Below are positions 1-5,359 of a DNA stretch of 10,666 nt, one piece after another (position 1 is the first letter of the stretch; every line of letters begins with the position of its first letter). The position numbers and the translations under genes are program-made. The stretch is taken from assembly GCA_012510335.1 (NCBI GenBank), contig JAAZIF010000088.1:1-10666 (forward strand), written 5' to 3'. The DNA comes from Methanomicrobiales archaeon. GTDB taxonomy: Archaea; Halobacteriota; Methanomicrobia; Methanomicrobiales; Methanoculleaceae. The notes beneath the pieces are model-generated. The model was not told the DNA's origin. It searched no databases and worked only from the letters and a program-made list of their open reading frames with translations.

Positions 1-101
1 CGATCCACCTGATGGCGTGACCGGGTTCTTTATGAGTTTGGCGCCCCAACCCTGTAGAGAAAGGCTCAAGGGAGGTCTTGCGCCTCCCGGTCCGCCACCC
101 G
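1..101. other. Upstream stretch, no supported gene
   Basis: The first hundred bases hold no gene I can name. One plus-strand frame stops at position 18-20 and could be the last few codons of an upstream gene. Another stays open to 108 but is rich in proline and glycine and does not look like a protein. A short hairpin (6-bp stem 70-75 with 83-88, loop of 7) lies just before the promoter of the next gene and could mark the end of an upstream transcript. It has no T-run after it. Confidence 0.3.
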
Positions 102-138
102 AAATATAGTTACAGGAACCAGTCCCATCCAAGGAGGG
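101..138 (+). promoter_or_regulatory. Promoter and RBS of prefoldin beta
   Basis: An archaeal-type TATA box (GAAATATAG, 101-109) lies about 40 bases before the ATG at 148. With the usual archaeal spacing, transcription would start near 130, giving a leader of some 17 bases. That leader holds a strong Shine-Dalgarno sequence (AAGGAGGG, 131-138), 9 bases from the ATG. TATA, leader and SD are all consistent with the chosen start. The transcription start is inferred. Confidence 0.6.
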
Positions 139-147
139 TTAGTTAAT

Positions 148-513
148 ATGGAGAATATCCCACCAAGAGTACAGAACCAGCTGGCGATGCTCCAGCAGAT
201 GCAGCAGCAGCTGCAGACCGTGGTCTCACAGAAAGCGCAGTACGAGCTCTCGATCCGCGAAGCCAGGCGGGCGGTCGAGGATCTGGGCGACGTCGCCGAG
301 GATGCAGCTGTCTTCATGAACATCGGCAGTGTCATGATGCAGAAGAGCAAAGAGAAGGTACTTGAATCATTAAACGAGCGGATCGAGACGCTCGAACTCC
401 GGGTTAAGTCGCTCGATAAACAGGAGAAGGCCCTGCAGGGCCGGTTCGAGCAACTTTCCGCCCAGATCAGGGGAGCACTGGAAGGAAAGCAGCAGCCCCC
501 CGGCACTACGTAA
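148..513 (+). CDS. pfdB: Prefoldin subunit beta
   Basis: Beta-type subunit of archaeal prefoldin, an ATP-independent cytosolic chaperone (two alpha and four beta subunits) that holds unfolded proteins between coiled-coil tentacles and passes them to the group II chaperonin. The 121-residue product has the expected length and layout. An N-terminal helix (PPRVQNQLAMLQQMQQQLQ, about 5-23) is rich in Gln and Leu heptads. The middle (about 45-60, DVAEDAAVFMNIGSVMM) matches the conserved beta-hairpin turn of the family. A second long helix (about 62-108) is strongly heptad-like. The tail is short and polar. It has its own TATA box and a strong SD. It converges on the 2-isopropylmalate synthase gene, with a gap of 96 bases. 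Confidence 0.95.
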   Translation: MENIPPRVQNQLAMLQQMQQQLQTVVSQKAQYELSIREARRAVEDLGDVAEDAAVFMNIGSVMMQKSKEKVLESLNERIETLELRVKSLDKQEKALQGRFEQLSAQIRGALEGKQQPPGTT

Positions 514-526
514 TCTACGGGAGGAG

Positions 527-601
527 CCCCCGCCGGCCCGGTGTTCTAACCCTTCCCATGTAAGGATACCCGACCCCTGGCCGGCGGCGGGATGACCCGC
601 C
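527..601. terminator. Inverted repeats between convergent genes
   Basis: The gap between two convergent genes holds two competing GC-rich stems. The outer one pairs 527-538 with 579-591 (12 bp with one bulged base at 588, loop of about 40). The inner one is a compact hairpin of GGCGGG 586-591 with CCCGCC 596-601 and a 4-base loop, only 8 bases past the stop codon of the minus-strand gene. There is no long T-run, so a terminator role is inferred from position and symmetry; the stems may instead protect mRNA ends. Confidence 0.45.
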
Positions 602-609
602 CCTGCCTA

Positions 610-2169
610 TCAATCCTTCCGTTTCCGGTCATTCTTTCGTGTCCGGCAGACGAGATTGATCGCGTTGATCACGGCCTCGGCCGATGCGAGGATGATGTCA
701 TCGCTTGAGGCGCTAGCATCAAATATACGGCCCCGTTCGTCCTCGACGGTGATGGTGACGTGTCCCAGGGCATCGGTGCCCCCTGAGACGGCCTCGATAC
801 GGAACTCCTTGAGGTGAACCGGGGTCTTGACGATACCGAGGATCGCCTTTACGGCCGCATCCACCGGCCCGTTGCCGACGCTTGAGAAGACATGCTCCTC
901 CCCGTCAACGGTCGCCCTGACGCTGGCCGTCGGGATGACGTGGTTGCCGGTCATGACGGCGATGCCCTGGAGTTCCAGAGTCTTCCCGTCGGGGGCGAGC
1001 TGCATGACGTTCTCAGCGATCTCGTAGAGGTCTGCGTCAGTCACCCGCTTGCCCCTGCCGGCTACCCGTTTCACCCGCAGGACGATCTCATCGAGCTGGG
1101 TATCGGTAGGAACCAGCTGCGCCTCGGCGAGCATCTGCCTGACCGCGTGCCTGCCCGCGTGTTTGCCGAGTTTCAGCCTCCGCCGGTGACCGACCATCTC
1201 AGGCGTCATGATCCCTGGCTCGAAGGTGTCAGACCGGGTGATCACGCCGTGGGAATGGATCCCGCTCTCATGGGCAAAGGCGTTCTCGCCGACGATAGGC
1301 TGCGTTGGAGGCGTGCTCATACCGGAGTAGCGCGCAACAAGCCTTGATGTCTCCACGAGGCTCGTCGTCCTGATACCGGTATCGATCCCGTAGATAGACG
1401 AGAGCGCCATGACGGTCTGTGCGAGGTCTGCGTTCCCAGCCCTCTCACCGAGTCCGTTCACCGTCACCTGGATCTGGGAGGCCCCGCCCTCGACCGCCGC
1501 GATGGTATTTGCCACCGCAAGCCCGAAGTCGTTGTGACAGTGGACATCGATCGGACAGTTCACCTCCCGGTCTATCCGACTGATGAGGTGTTTCATGGCT
1601 GTCGGCGTGATCACGCCGACGGTGTCGGGCACATTGATGATCGTGGCCCCGGCGTCAACTGCGGTGCGGTAGACCTCTATAAGGTAATCCGGGTCCGTCC
1701 GCGTGGCGTCCATGGCCGAGAACATGCAGAGGCCGAGGTGGTCGCGGGCGTATGCGATGATATCGCCGGCGGCCTCGAGAACCTGCTCCCGGGTCTTTTT
1801 GATGGTGTACTCCCGCTGGACATCCGATGTCGGTATGAAGATGTGAACCATATCGACGTCGCAGTCGATGCATACATCCACATCAGCCGGGAGCGAACGC
1901 GCAAGACCGCAGACATCTGCGGTCAGCCCGAGACGCTTGATGGCGCTGACGATGTCGCGTTCAGCGTCAGAGGACGCGGGAAATCCGGCCTCGATGGTAT
2001 GCACTCCGATATCGGAGAGATGCTCTGCAATACCGAGTTTCTCTTCACGTGTAAATGAGATCCCCGGCGTTTGTTCACCGTCGCGCAGTGTGGTGTCAAA
2101 AACAGTGACGTTGCTTTTCGCACGGCTATCGGTGAAGAAGACAGTACGCTTCAGCATTCCTGGGCGCAT
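610..2169 (-). CDS. leuA: 2-isopropylmalate synthase / (R)-citramalate synthase family
   Basis: Cytosolic Claisen-condensing enzyme using acetyl-CoA with 2-oxoisovalerate (leucine branch) or pyruvate (citramalate route to isoleucine). The 519 residues comprise a TIM-barrel catalytic domain (about 20-285), a linker, and a C-terminal LeuA-type regulatory domain (about 395-508, with GNGPVDAA and GGTDALG). Catalytic features seen: FDTTLRDGEQTPG with Arg29 and metal ligand Asp30, HCH with metal ligands His210 and His212, and NGLGERAGN with Asn246. The regulatory domain argues against AksA-type homocitrate synthases, which lack it. IEAGFPASS and VPDTVG are closer to LeuA than to CimA as I recall them, but substrate cannot be settled by eye. 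It has its own TATA box. The ATG at 2169 lies about 18 bases from the inferred transcript start; an in-frame ATG at 2157 is the alternative start. Gene symbol is tentative. Confidence 0.85.
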   Translation of the reverse strand: MRPGMLKRTVFFTDSRAKSNVTVFDTTLRDGEQTPGISFTREEKLGIAEHLSDIGVHTIEAGFPASSDAERDIVSAIKRLGLTADVCGLARSLPADVDVCIDCDVDMVHIFIPTSDVQREYTIKKTREQVLEAAGDIIAYARDHLGLCMFSAMDATRTDPDYLIEVYRTAVDAGATIINVPDTVGVITPTAMKHLISRIDREVNCPIDVHCHNDFGLAVANTIAAVEGGASQIQVTVNGLGERAGNADLAQTVMALSSIYGIDTGIRTTSLVETSRLVARYSGMSTPPTQPIVGENAFAHESGIHSHGVITRSDTFEPGIMTPEMVGHRRRLKLGKHAGRHAVRQMLAEAQLVPTDTQLDEIVLRVKRVAGRGKRVTDADLYEIAENVMQLAPDGKTLELQGIAVMTGNHVIPTASVRATVDGEEHVFSSVGNGPVDAAVKAILGIVKTPVHLKEFRIEAVSGGTDALGHVTITVEDERGRIFDASASSDDIILASAEAVINAINLVCRTRKNDRKRKD

Positions 2170-2208
2170 CAGCGTTTGTAGGATTCATGGTTATCTGTTG
2201 TGCGAGGA

Positions 2209-2220
2209 GATATATAAAGA
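2209..2220 (-). promoter_or_regulatory. TATA box of the leuA-type gene
   Basis: Read on the minus strand this is TCTTTATATATC, a near-ideal archaeal TATA box (TTTATATA at 2218-2211). Transcription would start near 2187, about 18 bases before the ATG at 2169. No clear Shine-Dalgarno sequence precedes that ATG, so the gene may be translated from a short leader without one. Confidence 0.6.
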
Positions 2221-2257
2221 ATGGCGTCCGCTCCTGGCGCTTTGCAGGAATTCAACG

Positions 2258-2270
2258 ATATGTTTAATAC
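2258..2270 (+). promoter_or_regulatory. Likely promoter of the tRNA-Tyr/tRNA-Asp unit
   Basis: The A/T-rich stretch ATATGTTTAATAC sits 31-43 bases before the first base of mature tRNA-Tyr. With normal archaeal spacing this would start transcription near 2293, leaving a short 5' leader for RNase P to remove. The box is imperfect, so the call is moderate. It is divergent from the promoter of the leuA-type gene some 45 bases away. Confidence 0.4.
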
Positions 2271-2300
2271 CATCTCATTACAACATTATTAGAGCAGAGA

Positions 2301-2407
2301 CCCGCCTTAACTCAGACTGGTAGAGTGCGCGGCTGTAGTATAGTCTTCGCTCTCGGGCGGACTGCGCGGCTACCGCGATGTCCCCGGTTCGAATCCGGGA
2401 GGCGGGA
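2301..2407 (+). tRNA. tRNA-Tyr (GUA), intron-containing
   Basis: Full cloverleaf once the intron is removed: acceptor CCCGCCT (2301-2307) with AGGCGGG (2400-2406), discriminator A at 2407, D arm ACTC/GAGT, anticodon stem CGCGG (2328-2332) with CCGCG (2373-2377), anticodon GTA at 2335-2337, variable loop ATGTC, and T arm CCCGG-TTCGAAT-CCGGG. The C1-G72 pair and A73 are the known archaeal tyrosine identity elements and agree with the anticodon. G37 and A38 flank a 33-base intron (2339-2371). CCA is not encoded. A tRNA-Asp follows 24 bases later, probably on the same transcript. Confidence 0.93.
2339..2371 (+). other. tRNA-Tyr intron, bulge-helix-bulge type
   Basis: The 33-base intron sits at the canonical archaeal site between tRNA positions 37 and 38. 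A nearly canonical bulge-helix-bulge can be drawn. The central 4-bp helix pairs 2333-2336 (CUGU) with 2366-2369 (GCGG). Three-base bulges are AGU (2337-2339) and CUA (2370-2372), each cut after the second base, as the splicing endonuclease does. Inside the intron, UAGUC 2341-2345 pairs with GACUG 2360-2364. The 3' end of the intron repeats the 8 bases GCGCGGCT found in the 5' exon (2327-2334). Confidence 0.8.
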
Positions 2408-2431
2408 TCCACCAGAAACCAACAAAAAAGT

Positions 2432-2504
2432 GCCCAGGTAGTGTAGTGGCCTATCATGACGGCCTGTCACGCCGTCGACACGGATTCAAATTCCGTCCTG
2501 GGCG
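2432..2504 (+). tRNA. tRNA-Asp (GUC)
   Basis: A complete 73-base cloverleaf with no intron: acceptor GCCCAGG (2432-2438) with CCTGGGC, discriminator G at 2504, anticodon stem ACGGC/GCCGT around the loop CTGTCAC with anticodon GTC at 2466-2468, a 4-base variable loop, and T arm ACGGA-TTCAAAT-TCCGT. The weak D stem (GTGT against TCAT) resembles archaeal tRNA-Asp genes as I recall them. G73 is the expected Asp discriminator. CCA is not encoded. It lies 24 bases after tRNA-Tyr with no promoter visible between them, so the two are probably processed from one transcript. Confidence 0.95.
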
Positions 2505-2522
2505 TAATTTTCTCTCGTTTTA
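2505..2522 (+). terminator. T-rich terminator after the tRNAs
   Basis: Directly after tRNA-Asp comes TAATTTTCTCTCGTTTTA, with two runs of four T. Archaeal RNA polymerase terminates at such oligo-T stretches without needing a hairpin, and this is the first one after the tRNA pair. Confidence 0.55.
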
Positions 2523-2541
2523 GTCCGGGGCGAATGATCAA

Positions 2542-2552
2542 CCCTTATTACA
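2542..2552 (+). promoter_or_regulatory. Possible TATA box of the HEAT-repeat gene
   Basis: CCCTTATTACA lies about 31-41 bases before the ATG at 2583, with C/A-rich bases before it where the BRE element would sit. Transcription would start near 2575, giving a leader of only a few bases for the first ATG or about 20 for the in-frame ATG at 2595. Confidence 0.35.
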
Positions 2553-2582
2553 AGTCTCTTCTAAAGTACGATCAGTCCGCGG

Positions 2583-3098
2583 ATGGAACCTATTATGATC
2601 GACGATACATCACGAGAGACCCGGGACGGGCAGGATATGCCCATCCTCCTTGCCCGGCTCTCCGACCCGGATAAGGGGGTTCGGGCGGAGGCGATGCATG
2701 GACTGGTAGCTATCGGAGAACCCGCTGTTCCTTCCTGTATCGCCCTGCTCTGCGACGACGACTGGAGGGTGCGCTACCGCGCGGCCGAGGCCCTCGGGTT
2801 TATAGGCGATGGCAGCGCGTACATGCCCCTCGCCACCGCTCTCGGCGACAGGAAGGACCATGTCCGCTACATGGCGGCAAAAGGGCTCGGGCTGCTAGGC
2901 AACCCGCGCGCAGTCGAACACCTCAGGACGGTGCAGCTTGATGAGAACGAGTTTGTGCGGCGGAGCGCCGCCACGTCGCTCGGGAAGATCGGCGGGGAGG
3001 AGGCGGTTGCGGCGCTCCGGTCCGCCCTGGAGAATGAGGGGATCGAGGGGGTTCGCGACGTGATACTTGCGGCGCTCCGCGAGGCGGATGGGGGCTAA
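2583..3098 (+). CDS. HEAT-repeat / PBS-lyase-like repeat protein
   Basis: A 171-residue soluble all-alpha repeat protein, probably a protein-binding scaffold; no catalytic motif is visible. After a polar N-terminus (1-18) there are about five HEAT units of roughly 31 residues, starting near 19, 49, 80, 111 and 142. Each has the pattern L-x-D-x-x-x-x-VR-x-x-A-x-x-LG-x-(I/L)-G, for example DPDKGVRAEAMHGLVAIG, DDDWRVRYRAAEALGFIG and DENEFVRRSAATSLGKIG. Such repeats occur in phycobilin lyases and many archaeal proteins of unknown role, so no pathway is assigned. An in-frame ATG at 2595 is an alternative start. The TAA stop overlaps the TAG stop of the convergent phosphatase gene (shared bases 3095-3098). 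Confidence 0.85.
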   Translation: MEPIMIDDTSRETRDGQDMPILLARLSDPDKGVRAEAMHGLVAIGEPAVPSCIALLCDDDWRVRYRAAEALGFIGDGSAYMPLATALGDRKDHVRYMAAKGLGLLGNPRAVEHLRTVQLDENEFVRRSAATSLGKIGGEEAVAALRSALENEGIEGVRDVILAALREADGG

Positions 3099-3928
3099 GA
3101 CCAGCGGGCGACGACCACCGTTATGTTATCGGTGCTCACCGCATCCCTGGCGGCATCGATCAGTCTCCGGCACGCCTCGTCGGGATCGCCGGCTAGCACG
3201 ATCTCCTGGATGACCCCCTCCGGGACGCAGTCGTGGAGCCCGTCCGAACTCACCAGCAAGATCGACCTTGCGATATCCCGCTCGTCGATCTCGACCTCCA
3301 GCCCGGCCTCAAGCCCAAGCGCCCGGGTCAGTATATTTCTCCCGGGGTGGATGATCGCTTCAGCCGGGGAGATCACCCCGGCATCCACGAGTTCCTGGAC
3401 GTAACTCTGGTCGCGCGTATGCCAGACGGACGAGGTGGTGATTATGTAGATCCTGCTATCGCCTACCGTGCCGATCCAGCACCGGCCGGAGTCGCTGACG
3501 ATAGCCGCCGAGAGCGTTGTTGCGGAATCCAGGTGGTTATCCCGGTTGTAAGCATACACCGCTGAGTTTGCGCGCTGAAACGCATGCTCAAGCGCTGCAA
3601 CGGGCTCCATCTCCAGGAACCCCACTCCAGCCGTCTCTACCAGGACTGTTACTGCCATCCGGCTCGCCACGTCGCCCCGGGCATGCCCGCCGAGCCCATC
3701 CGCGACGGCGAATAGATAGTACCCGGCCACCTCGCCGGCGAAGTACGCATCTTCGTTTTGCTTCCGGCTCCCCTGCTCGCTCATCACAGCGTAGCGGAGT
3801 CCTGACCCCCTTCTCACCTCTCCTGCACCAGAGATCCCTCCGGGCGCTCTATCGAAGATTCTTTTGGTGCCGGTCTCCTCATGGGGATGCTGGAGTGATT
3901 CCGTTCTCTCTCGCGCACCGGATGGCAT
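3095..3928 (-). CDS. PP2C-type (PPM) serine/threonine protein phosphatase
   Basis: Metal-dependent protein phosphatase of the PPM family, expected to remove phosphate from Ser/Thr on cytosolic proteins. Conserved motifs appear in order: RKQNED (55-60, metal ligand Asp60), VADGLGGHARGDVAS (75-89, Asp77), SATTLSAAIV (135-144), IGTVGDSRIYI (152-162), VSSDGLHDC (226-234, Asp229) and STDNITVVVARW (265-276, Asp267). These cover the usual metal ligands, so it is probably active. The catalytic domain starts near residue 44. The first 40 or so residues look unstructured and overlap the radical SAM gene by 50 bases. The ATG at 3928 has GGAG 7 bases upstream; a GTG at codon 38 (3817) is a possible later start. 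No transmembrane segment is seen. Probably translationally coupled to the radical SAM gene upstream. Confidence 0.92.
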   Translation of the reverse strand: MPSGARERTESLQHPHEETGTKRIFDRAPGGISGAGEVRRGSGLRYAVMSEQGSRKQNEDAYFAGEVAGYYLFAVADGLGGHARGDVASRMAVTVLVETAGVGFLEMEPVAALEHAFQRANSAVYAYNRDNHLDSATTLSAAIVSDSGRCWIGTVGDSRIYIITTSSVWHTRDQSYVQELVDAGVISPAEAIIHPGRNILTRALGLEAGLEVEIDERDIARSILLVSSDGLHDCVPEGVIQEIVLAGDPDEACRRLIDAARDAVSTDNITVVVARWS

Positions 3929-4817
3929 ACTCGTACTCCCGCGCCGTTATAGGGCGCTGCAATGCCGCGAGCACCGGGCTCTTCCCCCATTCGGCAACCT
4001 TCCATGCCGGCCGGTACTGGGCCATTATGTTCACGTAGGAATCCCGCGAGATCTCCTCGGCGATAAACCTCATAACGATCTCGCTGTTTGCGAGGTTCTC
4101 AGGGAGCACCAGGTGCCTGATGATCATCCCCCGCACGGCAAGGCCATCCCTGACCACCAGATCCCCGACCTGCCGGTGCATCTCCACGAGGGCGGCCTGC
4201 ATGTGGGTGGTGTAGTCCCGGACATGGGAGAGAGCCAGCGCCACGTCGTCCCGCCCGTACTTCGCATCGGGCATGTAGATATCGATGACGCCGTCGAGGA
4301 GCCGGAGGGTATTCACCGAGTCGTAGCCGCCGCTGTTGTAGACCAGCGGGACCGAAAGACCCTGATCGGCGGCTATGCTGATCGCACGGAGGATCTGGGG
4401 TACGATGTGCGAGGGGGAGACGAGGTTTATGTTGTGGCATCCACGGTCCTGCAGGCGGAGCATAAAGCCGGCGAGATCTTCGCACGAGACAACGTAGCCG
4501 GCCCCGCACTGGCTGATCTCGAAGTTCTGGCAGAATTCACATCGCATGTTGCAGTTCGTGAAGAATATCGTCCCTGAGCCCCTCCGGCCCACGAGGGGAG
4601 GCTCCTCACCGAAATGCGCGCTGTAACTCGAGACCACCGGCAGGAGGCCGGTCCGGCAGAACCCGAGCTCCCCCTCGATGCGGTTTACGTGGCACTCCTG
4701 GGGGCAGGCGACGCAGTCGCGGAGTATATCGTGCGCCTGCTCTGCCCGCTCATCGAGCTCACCGCTCCGGGACAGGTGTATGTATCCCGGCAGGTGCGTT
4801 CGTTCTGCTTCAACCAT
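3879..4817 (-). CDS. PflX-type radical SAM protein (COG1313-like)
   Basis: Radical SAM enzyme related to pyruvate formate-lyase activases, but of the PflX group, whose substrate is unknown to me. Using the ATG at 4817 the protein has 312 residues. The [4Fe-4S] cluster motif CNMRCEFC (Cys89, Cys93, Cys96) is intact. A second set of cysteines precedes it (Cys35-x2-Cys38-x3-Cys42-x11-Cys54), followed by HFGEEPPLVGRRGSGTIFF, as in this group. VSPSHIVPQ and VYNSGGYDS fit the radical SAM barrel. The frame stays open upstream to an ATG at 4955, but those 46 residues are Ser/Pro/Arg-rich without family character; AAGGGATCA directly precedes the chosen ATG. The 3' end overlaps the phosphatase gene. 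No AMMECR1 or MEMO partner gene is present in this window. Confidence 0.85.
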   Translation of the reverse strand: MVEAERTHLPGYIHLSRSGELDERAEQAHDILRDCVACPQECHVNRIEGELGFCRTGLLPVVSSYSAHFGEEPPLVGRRGSGTIFFTNCNMRCEFCQNFEISQCGAGYVVSCEDLAGFMLRLQDRGCHNINLVSPSHIVPQILRAISIAADQGLSVPLVYNSGGYDSVNTLRLLDGVIDIYMPDAKYGRDDVALALSHVRDYTTHMQAALVEMHRQVGDLVVRDGLAVRGMIIRHLVLPENLANSEIVMRFIAEEISRDSYVNIMAQYRPAWKVAEWGKSPVLAALQRPITAREYEYAIRCARENGITPASP

Positions 4818-4905
4818 TGATCCCTTATTCCAGTCCGGAACAGAAGAAGATTGCCCCCTCCCACAGCACGGGTGACGAAGGTGAGATGATCCATTAATGC
4901 ATCGG

Positions 4906-4918
4906 CCGGTCGGACCGG
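4906..4918. repeat. Perfect palindrome CCGGTC-G-GACCGG
   Basis: A 13-base perfect inverted repeat (6-bp arms, 1-base centre) in the 195-base gap between the winged-helix gene and the radical SAM gene. It lies about 90 bases upstream of the radical SAM start, close to a possible TATA-like ATTAATG on the minus strand (4892-4898). It could be an operator or chance in GC-rich DNA. A weaker hairpin (4950-4954 with 4961-4965) lies nearby. Otherwise I see nothing in 4818-5012. Confidence 0.3.
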
Positions 4919-5012
4919 GACTCCAGAACCGCATCCGCGCCGATAGCAGCATCATGCATCTGATGGGTTCCGCAGGTATGTTTAGCGCTATACAGGCCGG
5001 CCCTGGAGGGGG

Positions 5013-5354
5013 TCAATCCTGGAACTCTTCAAAAGCAAGGTGGTACATCCAGTCAAGGAGGAGAGCGCACTCCTCCGGGACGCACTCCCGCTCACAGCCG
5101 ATACACGGGAGAACCTCGTCCCCGGCGAGGATGACACAGGGGTCGATCGCCCGCTTCCTCACCTGAAGGAGGTATGTCTTGATGCCATCACTGCGAAACT
5201 CCGTGCGCTCTATAAGCCCGGCGTCCAGCAGTCGCTTCACGATCCTTGAACACTTCCTGCTGTCGATCTTGAGGATCTTCCAGAGGTCGCTCTGGAGAAC
5301 CCCCTGGCGCTCGGATTGTATAATCTTAAGCGCTTCTTCCTCCTGGTCGGACAT
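5013..5354 (-). CDS. Winged helix-turn-helix regulator with C-terminal Cys cluster
   Basis: A 113-residue protein, probably a DNA-binding transcription regulator. Residues 3-67 form a MarR/Lrp-like winged helix: EEALKIIQSERQGVLQSDLW, a recognition-helix region DSRKCSRIVKRLLDAGLIER, and a wing FRSDGIKTYLLQV. The C-terminal part carries a compact cysteine set, Cys73-x10-Cys84-x2-Cys87-x3-Cys91-x4-Cys96 (core CIGCERECVPEEC), typical of a Zn or Fe-S site, then a short helix. This could let it sense metal, redox state or oxygen, which is inference. It starts 5 bases after the stop of the Sm-like gene with no promoter or Shine-Dalgarno between, so the two are co-transcribed and probably coupled. 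Targets are unknown; I know no gene name for it. Confidence 0.8.
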   Translation of the reverse strand: MSDQEEEALKIIQSERQGVLQSDLWKILKIDSRKCSRIVKRLLDAGLIERTEFRSDGIKTYLLQVRKRAIDPCVILAGDEVLPCIGCERECVPEECALLLDWMYHLAFEEFQD

Positions 5355-5359
5355 GGCTA

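Noticed and set aside
2408..2414. Encoded CCA tail for tRNA-Tyr (TCCACCA)
   Set aside because: The acceptor stem and discriminator end at 2407, so the CCA bases here are not contiguous with the mature 3' end.
2456..2674. Plus-strand open frame beginning inside tRNA-Asp
   Set aside because: It overlaps the tRNA, its terminator and the HEAT gene in another frame. No protein character.
3864..4577. Plus-strand open frame (237 codons) opposite the radical SAM gene
   Set aside because: Antisense shadow of a gene with clear cysteine motifs. The translation is rich in His, Asp, Val and Arg without family features.
4818..4955. N-terminal extension of 46 residues on the radical SAM protein
   Set aside because: Ser/Pro/Arg-rich, outside the family's usual extent. 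The ATG at 4817 has AAGGGA just upstream and gives a family-like length.
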